This document shows positions 52,427-61,430 of a DNA stretch of 64,000 nt, piece after piece. The position numbers were made by a program, and so were the translations under genes. A model generated the notes under the pieces. The model saw nothing but the letters and a program-made list of their open reading frames with translations, was not told the origin of the DNA and searched no databases. Position 1 is the first letter of the stretch, and every line of letters begins with the position of its first letter. The DNA is from Cupriavidus sp. UYMMa02A (GTDB lineage Bacteria > Pseudomonadota > Gammaproteobacteria > Burkholderiales > Burkholderiaceae): positions 1 through 64,000 of the forward strand of contig LRMT01000021.1 of NCBI GenBank assembly GCA_001725945.1. The letters run 5' to 3'.

Positions 52427-52441
52427 ATACCTGATAGGTAT
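52427..52441 (+). promoter_or_regulatory. CatR/BenM-type operator upstream of catB
   Basis: ATAC-CTGATAG-GTAT is a second perfect ATAC-N7-GTAT site. It is centred at 52434, about 64 bases upstream of the predicted catB start of transcription (near 52498). Confidence 0.8.
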
Positions 52442-52461
52442 GTGTTGAGACATCATCGGTC

Positions 52462-52491
52462 TTGGACAGCGGGAAAACGGGCTCCCATACT
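52462..52491 (+). promoter_or_regulatory. catB promoter
   Basis: TTGGAC (52462-52467), 18-base spacer, CATACT (52486-52491). The weak -10 fits an activator-dependent promoter. The -35 hexamer is the same as in the catA promoter. Confidence 0.5.
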
Positions 52492-52523
52492 TTCGCCTAC
52501 GACATTCACTGTATCGAGAAGGT

Positions 52524-53642
52524 ATGAAAGCGACGATCTCCGCCATCGAGGCCATCCTGGTCGACCTGCCCACCATCCGGGCCCATCAACTGGCCATGGC
52601 CACCATGCAGCAGCAGACGCTGGTGATCGTGCGGCTGCGCTGCAGCGACGGCATCGAGGGCATCGGCGAAGCCACGACCATCGGTGGTCTGTCCTATGGC
52701 GATGAGAGCCCGGAAGGCATCAAGCTGGCCATCGACACCTACCTCGCCCCTGCGCTGGCCGGTGAAGATGCCACCAACGTTCACGCCGCGATGGCGCGGC
52801 TGAACAAGATTGCGCGCGGCAACCGCTTTGCCAAATCGGCGCTCGAAACCGCGCTGCTCGATGCGCAGGGCAAGCGCCTCGGTGTGCCGCTCGTCACGCT
52901 GCTCGGCGGCGCCGTACGCAGCACGCTGCCGGTGCTGTGGACGCTGGCCAGTGGCGATACCGCACGCGATATCGACGAAGCCGAGCGCCTGCTGGCCGAG
53001 CGCCGGCACAACACGTTCAAGCTCAAGATCGGCCGGCGCAGCGTGCGCGACGACGTGGCGCACGTGTCGGCGATCAAGCGCGCGCTCGGCGACCGTGCGC
53101 GCGTGACGGTGGATATCAACCAGGCCTGGAACGAGGCCGATGCCGCAGGCGGCATTGCCATGCTCGAAGCCGCGGGCATCGACCTGATCGAGCAGCCCAC
53201 GCCACGCGAGCAGCGCACGGCGCTGGCGCGGCTCGCGGCGCGCTTCGTCGTGCCGATCATGGCGGATGAAGCTGTATGTGGTCCCGAAGATGCGATGGAA
53301 CTCGCGCGCATCGGCGGCGCCGATGTGTTCGCGCTGAAGATTGCCAAATCGGGCGGGATCTTCGGCATGCTGCGCACGGCTGCGGTCGGAGATGCCGCGG
53401 GCATCGCGCTGTACGGCGGCACGATGCTGGAAGGCAGCGTCGGCACCATCGCCGCCGCGCATGGCTTCTGCACGCTGCCGCAGCTCGCATGGGGCACGGA
53501 GCTGTTCGGCCCGCTGCTGCTCAAGGACGACGTGGTCGTGCAGCGGCCCGAGTATCGCGATTTCAGCCTGCACTTGCCCGAAGGCCCGGGGCTGGGCCTG
53601 GCGCTCGACGACGACAAGCTCGCGCACTACCGGCGCGCGTGA
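52524..53642 (+). CDS. catB: Muconate cycloisomerase (CatB)
   Basis: A 372-residue enolase-superfamily enzyme converting cis,cis-muconate to muconolactone. Seen: the KLKIG lysine motif (about residue 170), metal ligands in VTVDINQAWNE, LIEQP and IMADEAV, and the second lysine in ALKIAKSGG. ATG 52524 follows GAGAAGG. Intact. No catC follows: the next gene is a converging antiporter, so the muconolactone isomerase must be elsewhere. Confidence 0.93.
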   Translation: MKATISAIEAILVDLPTIRAHQLAMATMQQQTLVIVRLRCSDGIEGIGEATTIGGLSYGDESPEGIKLAIDTYLAPALAGEDATNVHAAMARLNKIARGNRFAKSALETALLDAQGKRLGVPLVTLLGGAVRSTLPVLWTLASGDTARDIDEAERLLAERRHNTFKLKIGRRSVRDDVAHVSAIKRALGDRARVTVDINQAWNEADAAGGIAMLEAAGIDLIEQPTPREQRTALARLAARFVVPIMADEAVCGPEDAMELARIGGADVFALKIAKSGGIFGMLRTAAVGDAAGIALYGGTMLEGSVGTIAAAHGFCTLPQLAWGTELFGPLLLKDDVVVQRPEYRDFSLHLPEGPGLGLALDDDKLAHYRRA

Positions 53643-53660
53643 GCCAGCGGTGGGGTCCGC

Positions 53661-54740
53661 TCAGGGCACCACCGACAGGAACAGGTAGGCGGCCAGGATC
53701 ACAAGGTGCACGACGCCCTGGAGGATTGTGGTGCGGCCCCTGCCAAGCGTGAGGGACGACACTACCAGCGTCAGCATCAGCAGCACCGTTTCCTTGGGGC
53801 CAAGCCCGAGCTCCAGCGGTTGTCCGATCCAGATGAAGACCGCGGCGACCGCCGGAATGGTCAGGCCGATGCTCGCCAGCGCCGAGCCGAGCGCGAGGTT
53901 CAGGCTGGTCTGAATGCGGTCGGCGCGCGCGGCGCGCAACGCGGCCAGCCTTCCGGCAACAGCACCATGCCGCGATGATGATGCCGACCACCGCTGCGGG
54001 TGCGCCGGCGTGCAGCACTGCGGCTTCCACCGATGGCGACAGCAGTTTGGCCAGGCCCACCACCAGCACCAGGCACACGACGAGCAGCAGTCCGCTGATC
54101 GTGGCCACGCGTGCTGGCGGCGGCGGCGCGTGTTCGTTTTCGTCCGAACTGCCGTCGGCCAGGAAGTAGTCGCGGTGGCGCACGGTCTGCACGAACACGA
54201 ACGAGCCATACAGCACCAGCGACATCACGCCGCAAAGCCGAGCTGCGCAGGCGTCAGAACGGGCCCCGGCGAGCTGCTGGTGTAGTTGGGCAGCACCATC
54301 GTCAGCACCAGCAGTGCCGCCAGCACCGCCATGGCGGCATTCGCGCCCGGCGCTGGAAAGCCTGCTCGCGATGGTGGAGCCCGCCGACGAACAGGCACAG
54401 CCCGACGATGCCGTTGCAGATCAGCATGACGGCGCGAACACCGTGTCACGCGCGAGTCCGGCCTTCTCCGGTCCCGACGAGAGCATCACCGAAACGATCA
54501 GCGCCACCTCGATCACGGTCACCGCAATGGCCAGGACGAGCGTGCCGAACGGTTCGCCGACCTTGTGCGCCACCACTTCCGCATGGTGGACCGCTGCGAA
54601 CACCGCGCCGGCGAGCGCGGGCGCATCAGCATGATCAGCCAGCCCTGGCTGGGCAGGCCGAGCCCGGCGGCGAGAATCGCCGCCGCGGCAAGCGGCGCCC
54701 ACACGGTCCACGCCGGCAGCTTGTTGGAAGTCAGTGCCAT
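53661..54740 (-). CDS. chaA: Calcium/proton antiporter, ChaA-like, heavily frameshifted
   Basis: About 365 residues, inner-membrane cation/H+ antiporter of the CaCA superfamily. Pieces in order: MALTSNKLPAWTVWAPLAAA; HKVGEPFGTLVLAIAVTVIEVALIVSVMLS (first alpha repeat, catalytic Glu residues); NGIVGLCLFVGGLHHREQ; NYTSSSPGPVLTPAQ; SLVLYGSFVFVQTVRHRDYF; a hydrophobic segment; then IQTSLNLALGSALASIGLTIPAVA (second alpha repeat). At least five frame changes between about 54720 and 53940 all fit lost bases, the densest in the window. ATG 54740 follows AAGGAAAAAACAGGG. It converges with catB. Confidence 0.83.
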
Positions 54741-54897
54741 CCCTGTTTTTTCCTTTCTAGTTTTAGGTGCCCCCGAGCGGCGGCAAGAGACGTGCGGGCC
54801 ATGCGCCCGGCACGAAGCAGAAGGGTGACCGGCACGGCAGTGTTGCCGCGACAGCACAAGTATGGCAAGGGAAGTGGGATTCAGTTCCCTGGAATTG

Positions 54898-54920
54898 CGC
54901 GAAATTAATGAGATTTCGCG
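54898..54920 (+). repeat. 8-bp perfect inverted repeat
   Basis: CGCGAAAT and ATTTCGCG around a 7-base loop, in an otherwise featureless 200-base gap between the antiporter and a small membrane protein gene. It could be an operator; a short open frame (MAREVGFSSLELREINEISR) overlaps it but is not recognisable. Confidence 0.4.
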
Positions 54921-54945
54921 GCTCTTGGTGGGGATTTCTGAAGTG

Positions 54946-55101
54946 CTAGGGATCAGGTGGGGACGGTCCTTCGTGTTCCCCAGGGCGCGGCGGCGGGGAA
55001 TCCCGCAGCGCGGGATGATTGCGCGAGACCCAGCGGGCGGCAATCAGCAATGCAATCAGGCAGGCGACGAAATACGCGCCGCAAGCGACGACGTGTTGCA
55101 T
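54946..55101 (-). CDS. Possible small single-pass membrane protein
   Basis: A 51-residue frame: MQHVVACGAYFVACLIALLIAARWVSRN, with one clear transmembrane helix near residues 4-22, and a Pro-rich C-terminal tail (PPPRPGEHEGPSPPDP). AAGGGTC lies upstream of the ATG at 55101. No family recognised. Codon bias in GC-rich DNA can create such frames, so confidence is moderate. Confidence 0.45.
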   Translation of the reverse strand: MQHVVACGAYFVACLIALLIAARWVSRNHPALRDSPPPRPGEHEGPSPPDP

Positions 55102-55286
55102 TCTTGACCCTTGAGAACGGCTCTGATGGCCGATAAGGGCGGCAGTATGGGCAGCATTCGCTACGTCCGACACCCTCTTTCGGGAGGGGAACCGATAGAG
55201 AGGGCATTTGGAGCTGGTCCTGCCAAAACATACGGAGCCGCGCGCATGCCAATAGCGGCAATCTCAGCTCCCCAAGCAACCCCCGC

Positions 55287-55321
55287 AAATAAAAAAGCCC
55301 TCGGCCGGGGTGGTCGAGGGC
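55287..55321 (-). terminator. Rho-independent terminator
   Basis: GCCCTCG (55297-55303) pairs with CGAGGGC (55315-55321). On the minus strand it is followed by TTTTTTATTT (55287-55296). It lies 24 bases past the stop of the small gene at 55345-55500, supporting leftward transcription there. Confidence 0.85.
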
Positions 55322-55344
55322 CTTAAGTGGTTGAGGCGTACCCG

Positions 55345-55500
55345 TTAACCGCCCCTGTAGCGAGTGTACTCGTGAACCATCGCCGCAAATGGGTCATTCC
55401 GGCGGCTGTCGCGCTGCAGCGACGGTTGGCGCCGCGCGTCGCCGCAGGAATCATTCACGCGCCACTTTTCCGGCGAGAAGGTGCGGCATGCGGGGCCCAT
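55345..55500 (-). CDS. Small protein of unknown function (51 residues)
   Basis: MGPACRTFSPEKWRVNDSCGDARRQ... ending AAMVHEYTRYRGG. It is basic and polar with two cysteines, and the composition differs from the random frames around it. A strong terminator follows the stop codon. The start at 55500 has only a weak ribosome site. It lies downstream of the NUDIX gene on the same strand (34-base gap). No known family. Confidence 0.5.
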   Translation of the reverse strand: MGPACRTFSPEKWRVNDSCGDARRQPSLQRDSRRNDPFAAMVHEYTRYRGG

Positions 55501-55534
55501 GCCTGCGCGGCACCGTTGCGCGCGTGTCACGCTT

Positions 55535-55918
55535 CTACCGCACGTGTTCCTGAAAGAACTGCGACACAATTTGCCGCGTGGTCGGACTTGTCTCGATCTC
55601 GCCGAGCTTCTCGTGAGGCAGCCACTGCAGGCACTTGATCTCATGCCCGGGCTTGGGCCGCGCGGATGCGTTGATAGCCGCGGTGAACACATGGTGCACC
55701 GTGGTTGCACCGATGAACTGGAATGCACCGACCAGCGTCTTCGCTTCCAGCGCTGTCTCCTGCTGCAGTTCGCGCCGCGCCGTGTCCTCGGGCGACTCCT
55801 GCTTGCCGGGGCGGCCGCCCGGCAGCGCCCATCGCACCCCGTCTTTTGAAACGAGCAGGACGCGGCCGTGCCGGATGCATACGACGGTGGATCTGACTTT
55901 TGGCTTCAACGGTTGCAT
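55535..55918 (-). CDS. NUDIX hydrolase
   Basis: A 127-residue NUDIX-fold pyrophosphohydrolase. Nudix box WALPGGRPGKQESPEDTARRELQQETAL (about residues 30-57): the Gly, first Glu and RE are present, but the position of the first Glu in the usual REUXEE is Gln (RELQQE), so one metal ligand differs. The first residues MQPLKPKVRSTVVCIRHGRVLLV give a standard strand-1 start. ATG 55918. Substrate is unknown. Intact. Confidence 0.85.
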   Translation of the reverse strand: MQPLKPKVRSTVVCIRHGRVLLVSKDGVRWALPGGRPGKQESPEDTARRELQQETALEAKTLVGAFQFIGATTVHHVFTAAINASARPKPGHEIKCLQWLPHEKLGEIETSPTTRQIVSQFFQEHVR

Positions 55919-56170
55919 GTCAGCTCCTGCAATGACGCGCGGCGGTGTCGCCGGCGGCGTGGTACGAGTCGATGCACAGACCGATGCGCGCTCGCTCCGC
56001 ATTTCCTGATCGCAGCGCACGATGGTACATGCGTTTGGGCCGCACCTGTCAAGGGGCATCAGCACGGAGCATCACTCATGCCAGGCGGTGGAGGGACGCC
56101 GAGCCGGCGCGGCATGCCTCCGGCATGCATCTTGAATGGCCACTGACATCTTTGCCAACGATACGCTCTC

Positions 56171-56794
56171 ATGCCACGCCGCGCCGAACCTCCCCGCGAA
56201 GCCGTGCCTGCGCGCGAGCAGGTCAACGCGTGCCGGCGCTGCCCGCTGTGGCACGACGCCACGCAAGGCGTGCCGGGGGCGGGTCCTGCCAGCGCAAAGG
56301 TCATGCTCGTCGGCGAACAGCCAGGCAATGAGGAGGACCTGCAGGGCGAGCCCTTCGTCGGTCCGGCTGGCCGACTGCTTGGCGAAGCGCTGGCCCGGGC
56401 CGGACTGGAGCGCGACGACGTGTATGTGACCAATGCCGTCAAGCACTTCAAGTTCCAGATGCGCGGCAAGCGCCGCCTGCACAAGACGCCGGGGCAACTC
56501 GAGGTCGAAGCCTGCAGCATCTGGCTGGAACAGGAAATTCATGCGATCGAGCCGGCGGTGATCGTGGCGCTTGGGGCAACGGCAGCCAGCGCCGTGCTCG
56601 GCAAAAAGCGCGTGGCGCTGTCGACGCTGATGGACGCGCCGGTCGAAAAGGAAGGGCGAATGGTCGTTGCCACCTATCACCCCTCGTTCGTCCTGCGCCA
56701 GCGCAGCGAGGAAAGCCGCCGTGCCGCGTTCGAGCGCATCGTGGCCAGCCTGCGCCAGGCGGCCCGCCTGGCGGCCGGTCCCCGCAGGCGGTAA
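56171..56794 (+). CDS. UdgX-family uracil-DNA-binding protein
   Basis: A 207-residue member of the UDG family 4-like UdgX group, which binds uracil in DNA and becomes covalently linked to it through a histidine. Seen: Fe-S cysteines ACRRC (21, 24) and C115; motif A GEQPGNEEDLQGEPFVGPAG; NAVKHFKF; the UdgX-specific loop GKRRLHKTP (KRRIH in the mycobacterial protein) with His104; and motif B HPSFVLR. ATG 56171 has no strong ribosome site. Intact. A solitary gene divergent from the NUDIX gene. Confidence 0.87.
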   Translation: MPRRAEPPREAVPAREQVNACRRCPLWHDATQGVPGAGPASAKVMLVGEQPGNEEDLQGEPFVGPAGRLLGEALARAGLERDDVYVTNAVKHFKFQMRGKRRLHKTPGQLEVEACSIWLEQEIHAIEPAVIVALGATAASAVLGKKRVALSTLMDAPVEKEGRMVVATYHPSFVLRQRSEESRRAAFERIVASLRQAARLAAGPRRR

Positions 56795-57076
56795 ATCTTT
56801 CCATGATCGACTGCAATTGCGCTCGCGTCTTGCGAAGGCCGAGGCGCCCGCGGGTCTCCTATGCGTGCCGAATGCGTGCCGCATGCGACAGGCATGGTCG
56901 TTGCAATGCACTCCCCTACCTCGCACTGCGCGTCATTGCAGCCGAGCCGACGACAAGGAGAAACAGATGGCCGCCCCACGCCCGGCGATATTGCCACGGC
57001 CAGCGATAGGCTGACCGCGTTTTCGAACCCGCCCGGACCGGCCCGCTGAAAGGCGCGCTTAACACCCAGGGCGGGA

Positions 57077-59787
57077 ATGCCGGCGACAGTGCCATCCATC
57101 TCGCGCCGAAGGATCGCAGGCGAGCTGTGGCGCGCGATCTGGAGGTTCCGTGCGCGCGTCCTCGTCGCCGTGGCGCTGCTGCTGCTTGCCAAGGCGGCGA
57201 CCGTTGCGGTGCCGCTCGTCCTCAAATTGATCGTCGACGAACTCACGCCAGTTCCGGTGGCTGGAACAGGCGCGCAGGCCGGGTCGATCGCGCGGCTTGT
57301 GGTGACGATGCCGGCATATCTGGTACTCGCCTACGCCGTACTGCGCCTGCTCGGCAACGCCTTCAACGAACTGCGCGACGTGGTTTTTGCCAACGTGGCG
57401 CAGCATACCGTGGCCGGCTTCACGGCCCGCACTTTCGCGCACCTGCACAAGCTCGGCGCGCGATTCCATGCGCGGCGCGAAACCGGCAGCGTGATCCGCG
57501 ACCTAGAGAAAGGCACGGCGGCAATCGGGTTCCTGCTCGGGGTTTCGGTGTTCACGATCGTGCCGACGCTGCTCGAGATCGGCACGGTGCTTGTCATCAT
57601 GATTGCGGGCTATGGCGCGAGCTTCGCGTTGATCATCGTCGTGGTGTTCGCGCTCTATGCGGTCTGCACCGTGCTGCTCGCACGCCGTCGCATGCGCGTG
57701 CAGCGCGAAGTCAACAGGGTGGAAGCGCAGACCAACAGCAAGGTGGTGGACAGCCTGCTGAACTACGACACCGTGAAGTACTTCGCCCGCGAGTCGTTCG
57801 AGTCCCGGCGCCTTGGCGGCCTGCTGGGCCGGTGGGTCGACGTCAGCGTGGAGAACCAGTATGCGCTGTCCACGCTGCATATTGCGCAGAGCGTGTGCAT
57901 CGCGCTCGGCGTGGCGAGCGTCATGCTGCTGGCCGTGGACAAGGTGCTGCATGGTGCGCTGACCGTGGGCGACCTGGTCCTGATCAATGCGTACATCATC
58001 CAGGTCGTGCTGCCGCTCAATACGCTGGGCTTCATCTTCCGCGAGTCGAACGATGCAATGACCAACGTCGAGCGCCTGTTCGCGCTGCTCGACGCCAAGG
58101 GGCGGGCCGGCGAGGATGACGATGCGCCGGGTGCGTCGGCGTTGCGCATCAACACCGGGACCATCGCGTTCGAGAACGTCAACTTCAGCTATGACCCGAG
58201 CCGCCAGACCCTGTGGGACGTGAGCTTCCATGTCGGCGCGGGGCAGACGGTGGCCGTGGTCGGCGGCAGCGGCTCGGGCAAATCGACGCTCGCGCGGCTG
58301 TTGTTCCGGCTCTACCAGCCCGATTCGGGGCGCATTTTGATCGACGGGCAGGACCTGCGCCTGGTCACGCAGCGCAGCCTGCGCGAGGCGGTCGCATCGT
58401 TCCGCAGGACACCATCCTGTTCAACGACACCATTGCCTACAACATCGCCTACGGCAGGGAAGGCGCGACGCGCGCCGATGTGGTGGAAGCCGCGCGCGCC
58501 GCGCAGCTCGATACCCTGGTCGACCGCCTGCCGGACGGTTACGACACCATGGTAGGCGAACGCGGTGTCCGGTTGTCCGGGGGCGAGCGCCAGCGCGTGG
58601 CCATTGCCCGCGCCATGCTCAGGAAGCCGCCGATCATCGTCTTCGACGAAGCGACCTCGGCGCTCGACACGCGTACCGAACGGGCGATCCAGCAGGAGCT
58701 GGCCGAAGTGGCCCGGGGACGCACCGCGTTGATCATTGCCCACCGGCTGTCGACGATTGCCGATGCGGACCATATCCTGGTCATGGAACATGGCCGCGTC
58801 GTGGAGGCGGGCACGCACCAGAACCTGCTCGCGCGCGGCGGCGTGTACGCGCAGATGTGGCGCCTGCAGCAGCAGCAGCGCGAACTGGAACGCACCGAAG
58901 AGCGGCTCGCCATGCAGCCGATCCGGCTCGAAGCGCTGGTGGCCGGCGTGGTCGATGGTCTGCGCGACATCATCGCGGAACGCAATATTCACCTGTTCAC
59001 GATTGTCGGCGAGTCGGAGCTGCGCGTGACCGGCGACCCCGGCGTGCTCCAGCAGGGCATCTGGCAACTGTGCGAAGGCGTGATCGACACCATGGACGCG
59101 GGCGGACGGATCGAGCTTCGCCTCGAGCGCCTGAATGGCGATGCCGCGCTGACGCTGGCCGCGACCCAGCCCGCCGAAGGGCGCCGTGTTCCGGCCGCCG
59201 ATATGCAGCGGCTGCAGGCGCGGCTGGCCGAAGCGGGCGTGACGCTCACCGCCGATTCCGCACGCCAGGTCTGGACCTTCCGCATGCCGATGCGGCCCGT
59301 GCGCGAGGCCGTCGCGCTGCCATCGCCATCGCCGGATGACTTCCCCATGCCGGGGCCGCAGGCGCTGCGCGACCGGTGCGTCATGGTGCTGGACGACGAT
59401 GCGCCGACGCGGGAAGTCCTGGTCGAAGCGCTGGAAGACCTCGGCGCGCGCGCGCTGGCATTCGGTCGCGGCAAGGATTTGCTGCAGGCATTGGCGGCCA
59501 CTTCCCACGCCGACTGGCCGAACGTGCTGCTCTGCGATATCGCGCTCCATGAAGAAGACGGCTATACGGTCCTGCGCGATGTGCGGCGGCTGGAAAGCCA
59601 GCGCGAAGTGCCGCTGCTGCGGCGGGTGACCGCTATTGCGCTGTCGGGGCACGCGCAGCCGCAGGACCGCATCCGCGCGATGATGGCGGGCTTCCAGATC
59701 CATCTTCCGAAGCCGGTCCGCATGGCCGAGTTGATCGCCGCGATCCAGGCGCATACCGTGCAAGGTTCGGAGTTGCCCGAGCGTTAG
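57077..59787 (+). CDS. ABC exporter (ATM1/HMT-like) fused to a kinase-like and a receiver domain, frameshifted
   Basis: About 903 residues. ABC exporter half-transporter: six-TM domain (about 20-330), then ATPase with Walker [10 protein letters not shown] (about 395), signature [15 protein letters not shown], Walker [13 protein letters not shown] and switch [10 protein letters not shown] coiled segment ([15 protein letters not shown]) leads to a histidine-kinase-ATPase-like region (620-750; [39 protein letters not shown]) lacking the Asn and DxGxG motifs. Then comes a receiver domain (770-890) with acidic pocket LDDDAP, phospho-acceptor LLCDIAL and Lys in LPKPV. The ATPase-to-receiver part is one continuous frame. 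One break near 58395 fits a lost base. The start at 57077 is uncertain. Confidence 0.85.
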
Positions 59788-59822
59788 GTGTTAGGCATTG
59801 GTCGTCGGTTAGGCGTTAGTCT

Positions 59823-60682
59823 TCAGCGCGCGCTGCGAAGCAGCCGCAGCGCCGCCACGACATGCCTCGGCACCACCTCGCGTTCCCGCAGCACCCAGCG
59901 CATGCCGCGCAGCAGATCGATCCAGTCGTCCCGCTCCAGCTCGGCGGCTAGGTGCGGCAGGACGGCGAGCGTCTGCGCCGTGGCCATCGACGCGGGCAGG
60001 CACAGCCAGGCGGACCATACCGCGTTGCGCGCGAGCATGGCGCGGCGCCGCTGCGCGTCGCGCGCCGCGCTCGGATGGTGATGCACGACAAGCTCCGGCG
60101 CGTAGACGAGCGACCAGCCGCGTGCGGCGAGCCGCAGCGACAGCAGGGTTTCCTCGCCGCCGATGAAGAAGCGGGGATCGTAGCCGCCCGCCTCCAGGTA
60201 GGCGGCGGTGCGGAAGGCGGTGGCGCCAGCCATCAGGCCAAGAATCAAGCGGCCGGGCAAGCCGGCGGACGGCAGGGGGCTGCGCGACATTGCCGTGCTG
60301 GTCGGATCCTCGCGTTGCGCATCGCCGACCAGAATGCGGGCCGTCAGCGCGGCGATTTCCGGGTTGGCATCGAACATGGCGCACGCGCGGCCCAGCGCGC
60401 CGGCCTGCCACCAGCAATCGTCATCGCAGAACGCGACATACGGCGTGGGCGCCCATTCGGCCCCGACGTTGCGGGCCGCGGCGCCAGGTTGGTCCGGCAG
60501 CGCAGGCAGGACACGGCGGGAAAGAACTCGTCCAGCATGGCGCAGGTCCCGTCTGTCGAGCCGTTGTCGACCACCGCGACGCGGGGCTGCTCGGGCAGCG
60601 CCTCGAGCTGGCGCAGCGTATGCGCAAGCGTATCGCGCCGGTTATGGGTCAGCACCACCACGCTGATGGCCGGATGCATCAT
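59823..60682 (-). CDS. Glycosyltransferase family 2, frameshifted
   Basis: About 286 residues. GT-A fold transferase: ISVVVLTHNRRDTLAHTLRQL, VAVVDNGSTDGT, then, after a break near 60490, YVAFCDDDCWW (metal-binding DxD) and FRTAAYLEAGGYDPRFFIGGEETLLSLRLAARGW. The break fits one lost base. The ATG overlaps the stop of the PIG-L gene (ATGA). It is the last gene in the leftward glycoconjugate operon. Donor and acceptor unknown. Confidence 0.85.
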
Positions 60683-61416
60683 GTCTGGCTCCGCCCCGCG
60701 AACGTCAGCGACCAGTAGCGCTCGGGCGCGCCAATGTCGGCGATCTGCTCGGCGCTGAATAGCGGCAGCTGGCTCGCGTAGGCATTGACCGCCTCCATCT
60801 TCCGCGGCAGGAATGGCGCCGTGGCAAAGTGCACCGGCGTCGCCACCAGCCCCTCCGCCTGCCAGGCGGCAAGCCGGCTCTGCACCAGCCCGGGCAGGCG
60901 GCGATAGATCGCGTCTTCGTAGAACAGCCACCGCTGCGGCTCGGCGGCCGGGTCTTCTGCGTCGCGCCCGCCTTCCATGACCAGCGCCGGCCAGCACAGC
61001 AGCAGGCTGGCCGCATGCGCGAGGATGTGGTCGCTGTGGAACAGGCCCATCGGCGCGACCACGGTGCGGCTCTCCCGCAGGACCTGGCAGGCCTCGATGC
61101 GCGCCGCGATGGCTTCGACCGTATAGCTGCGCAGGTACTGGCTGTCGAGCAGGTCCAGCCACAGCGGATGGCCGCCAAGCTGCCCGAGGGCGCGGGCGTC
61201 CTCATGGCGGCGCGACAGCACGGCCTCGCGCGCACTGCCGAAGCCCGCCGCGCGGTCCCATTCCGGCAACGCCGCCTCGGGCGACGGCAGTCCCGCGAAC
61301 ACGGTCAGCACATTGGCGTTCCTGCCGGCGGCGATCAGGCATCCGCAACTGAAGATGGCGTCGTCGAGATGGGGGGAGAGGACCGTCATCCGCTCCGGGG
61401 CGTGGAAGGCTGTCAT
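60679..61416 (-). CDS. PIG-L/LmbE-family deacetylase
   Basis: A 245-residue zinc-dependent N-acetylglucosaminyl deacetylase-like protein. Zinc motif SPHLDDAIFSCG near the N-terminus (His-Asp-Asp) and the distal HSDH (FHSDHILAHA). Intact; it begins 14 bases after the epimerase gene and its stop overlaps the glycosyltransferase ATG. It likely removes an acetyl group from a sugar intermediate of the operon's glycoconjugate. Confidence 0.88.
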   Translation of the reverse strand: MTAFHAPERMTVLSPHLDDAIFSCGCLIAAGRNANVLTVFAGLPSPEAALPEWDRAAGFGSAREAVLSRRHEDARALGQLGGHPLWLDLLDSQYLRSYTVEAIAARIEACQVLRESRTVVAPMGLFHSDHILAHAASLLLCWPALVMEGGRDAEDPAAEPQRWLFYEDAIYRRLPGLVQSRLAAWQAEGLVATPVHFATAPFLPRKMEAVNAYASQLPLFSAEQIADIGAPERYWSLTFAGRSQT

Positions 61417-61430
61417 CGTGTCAGGACACC

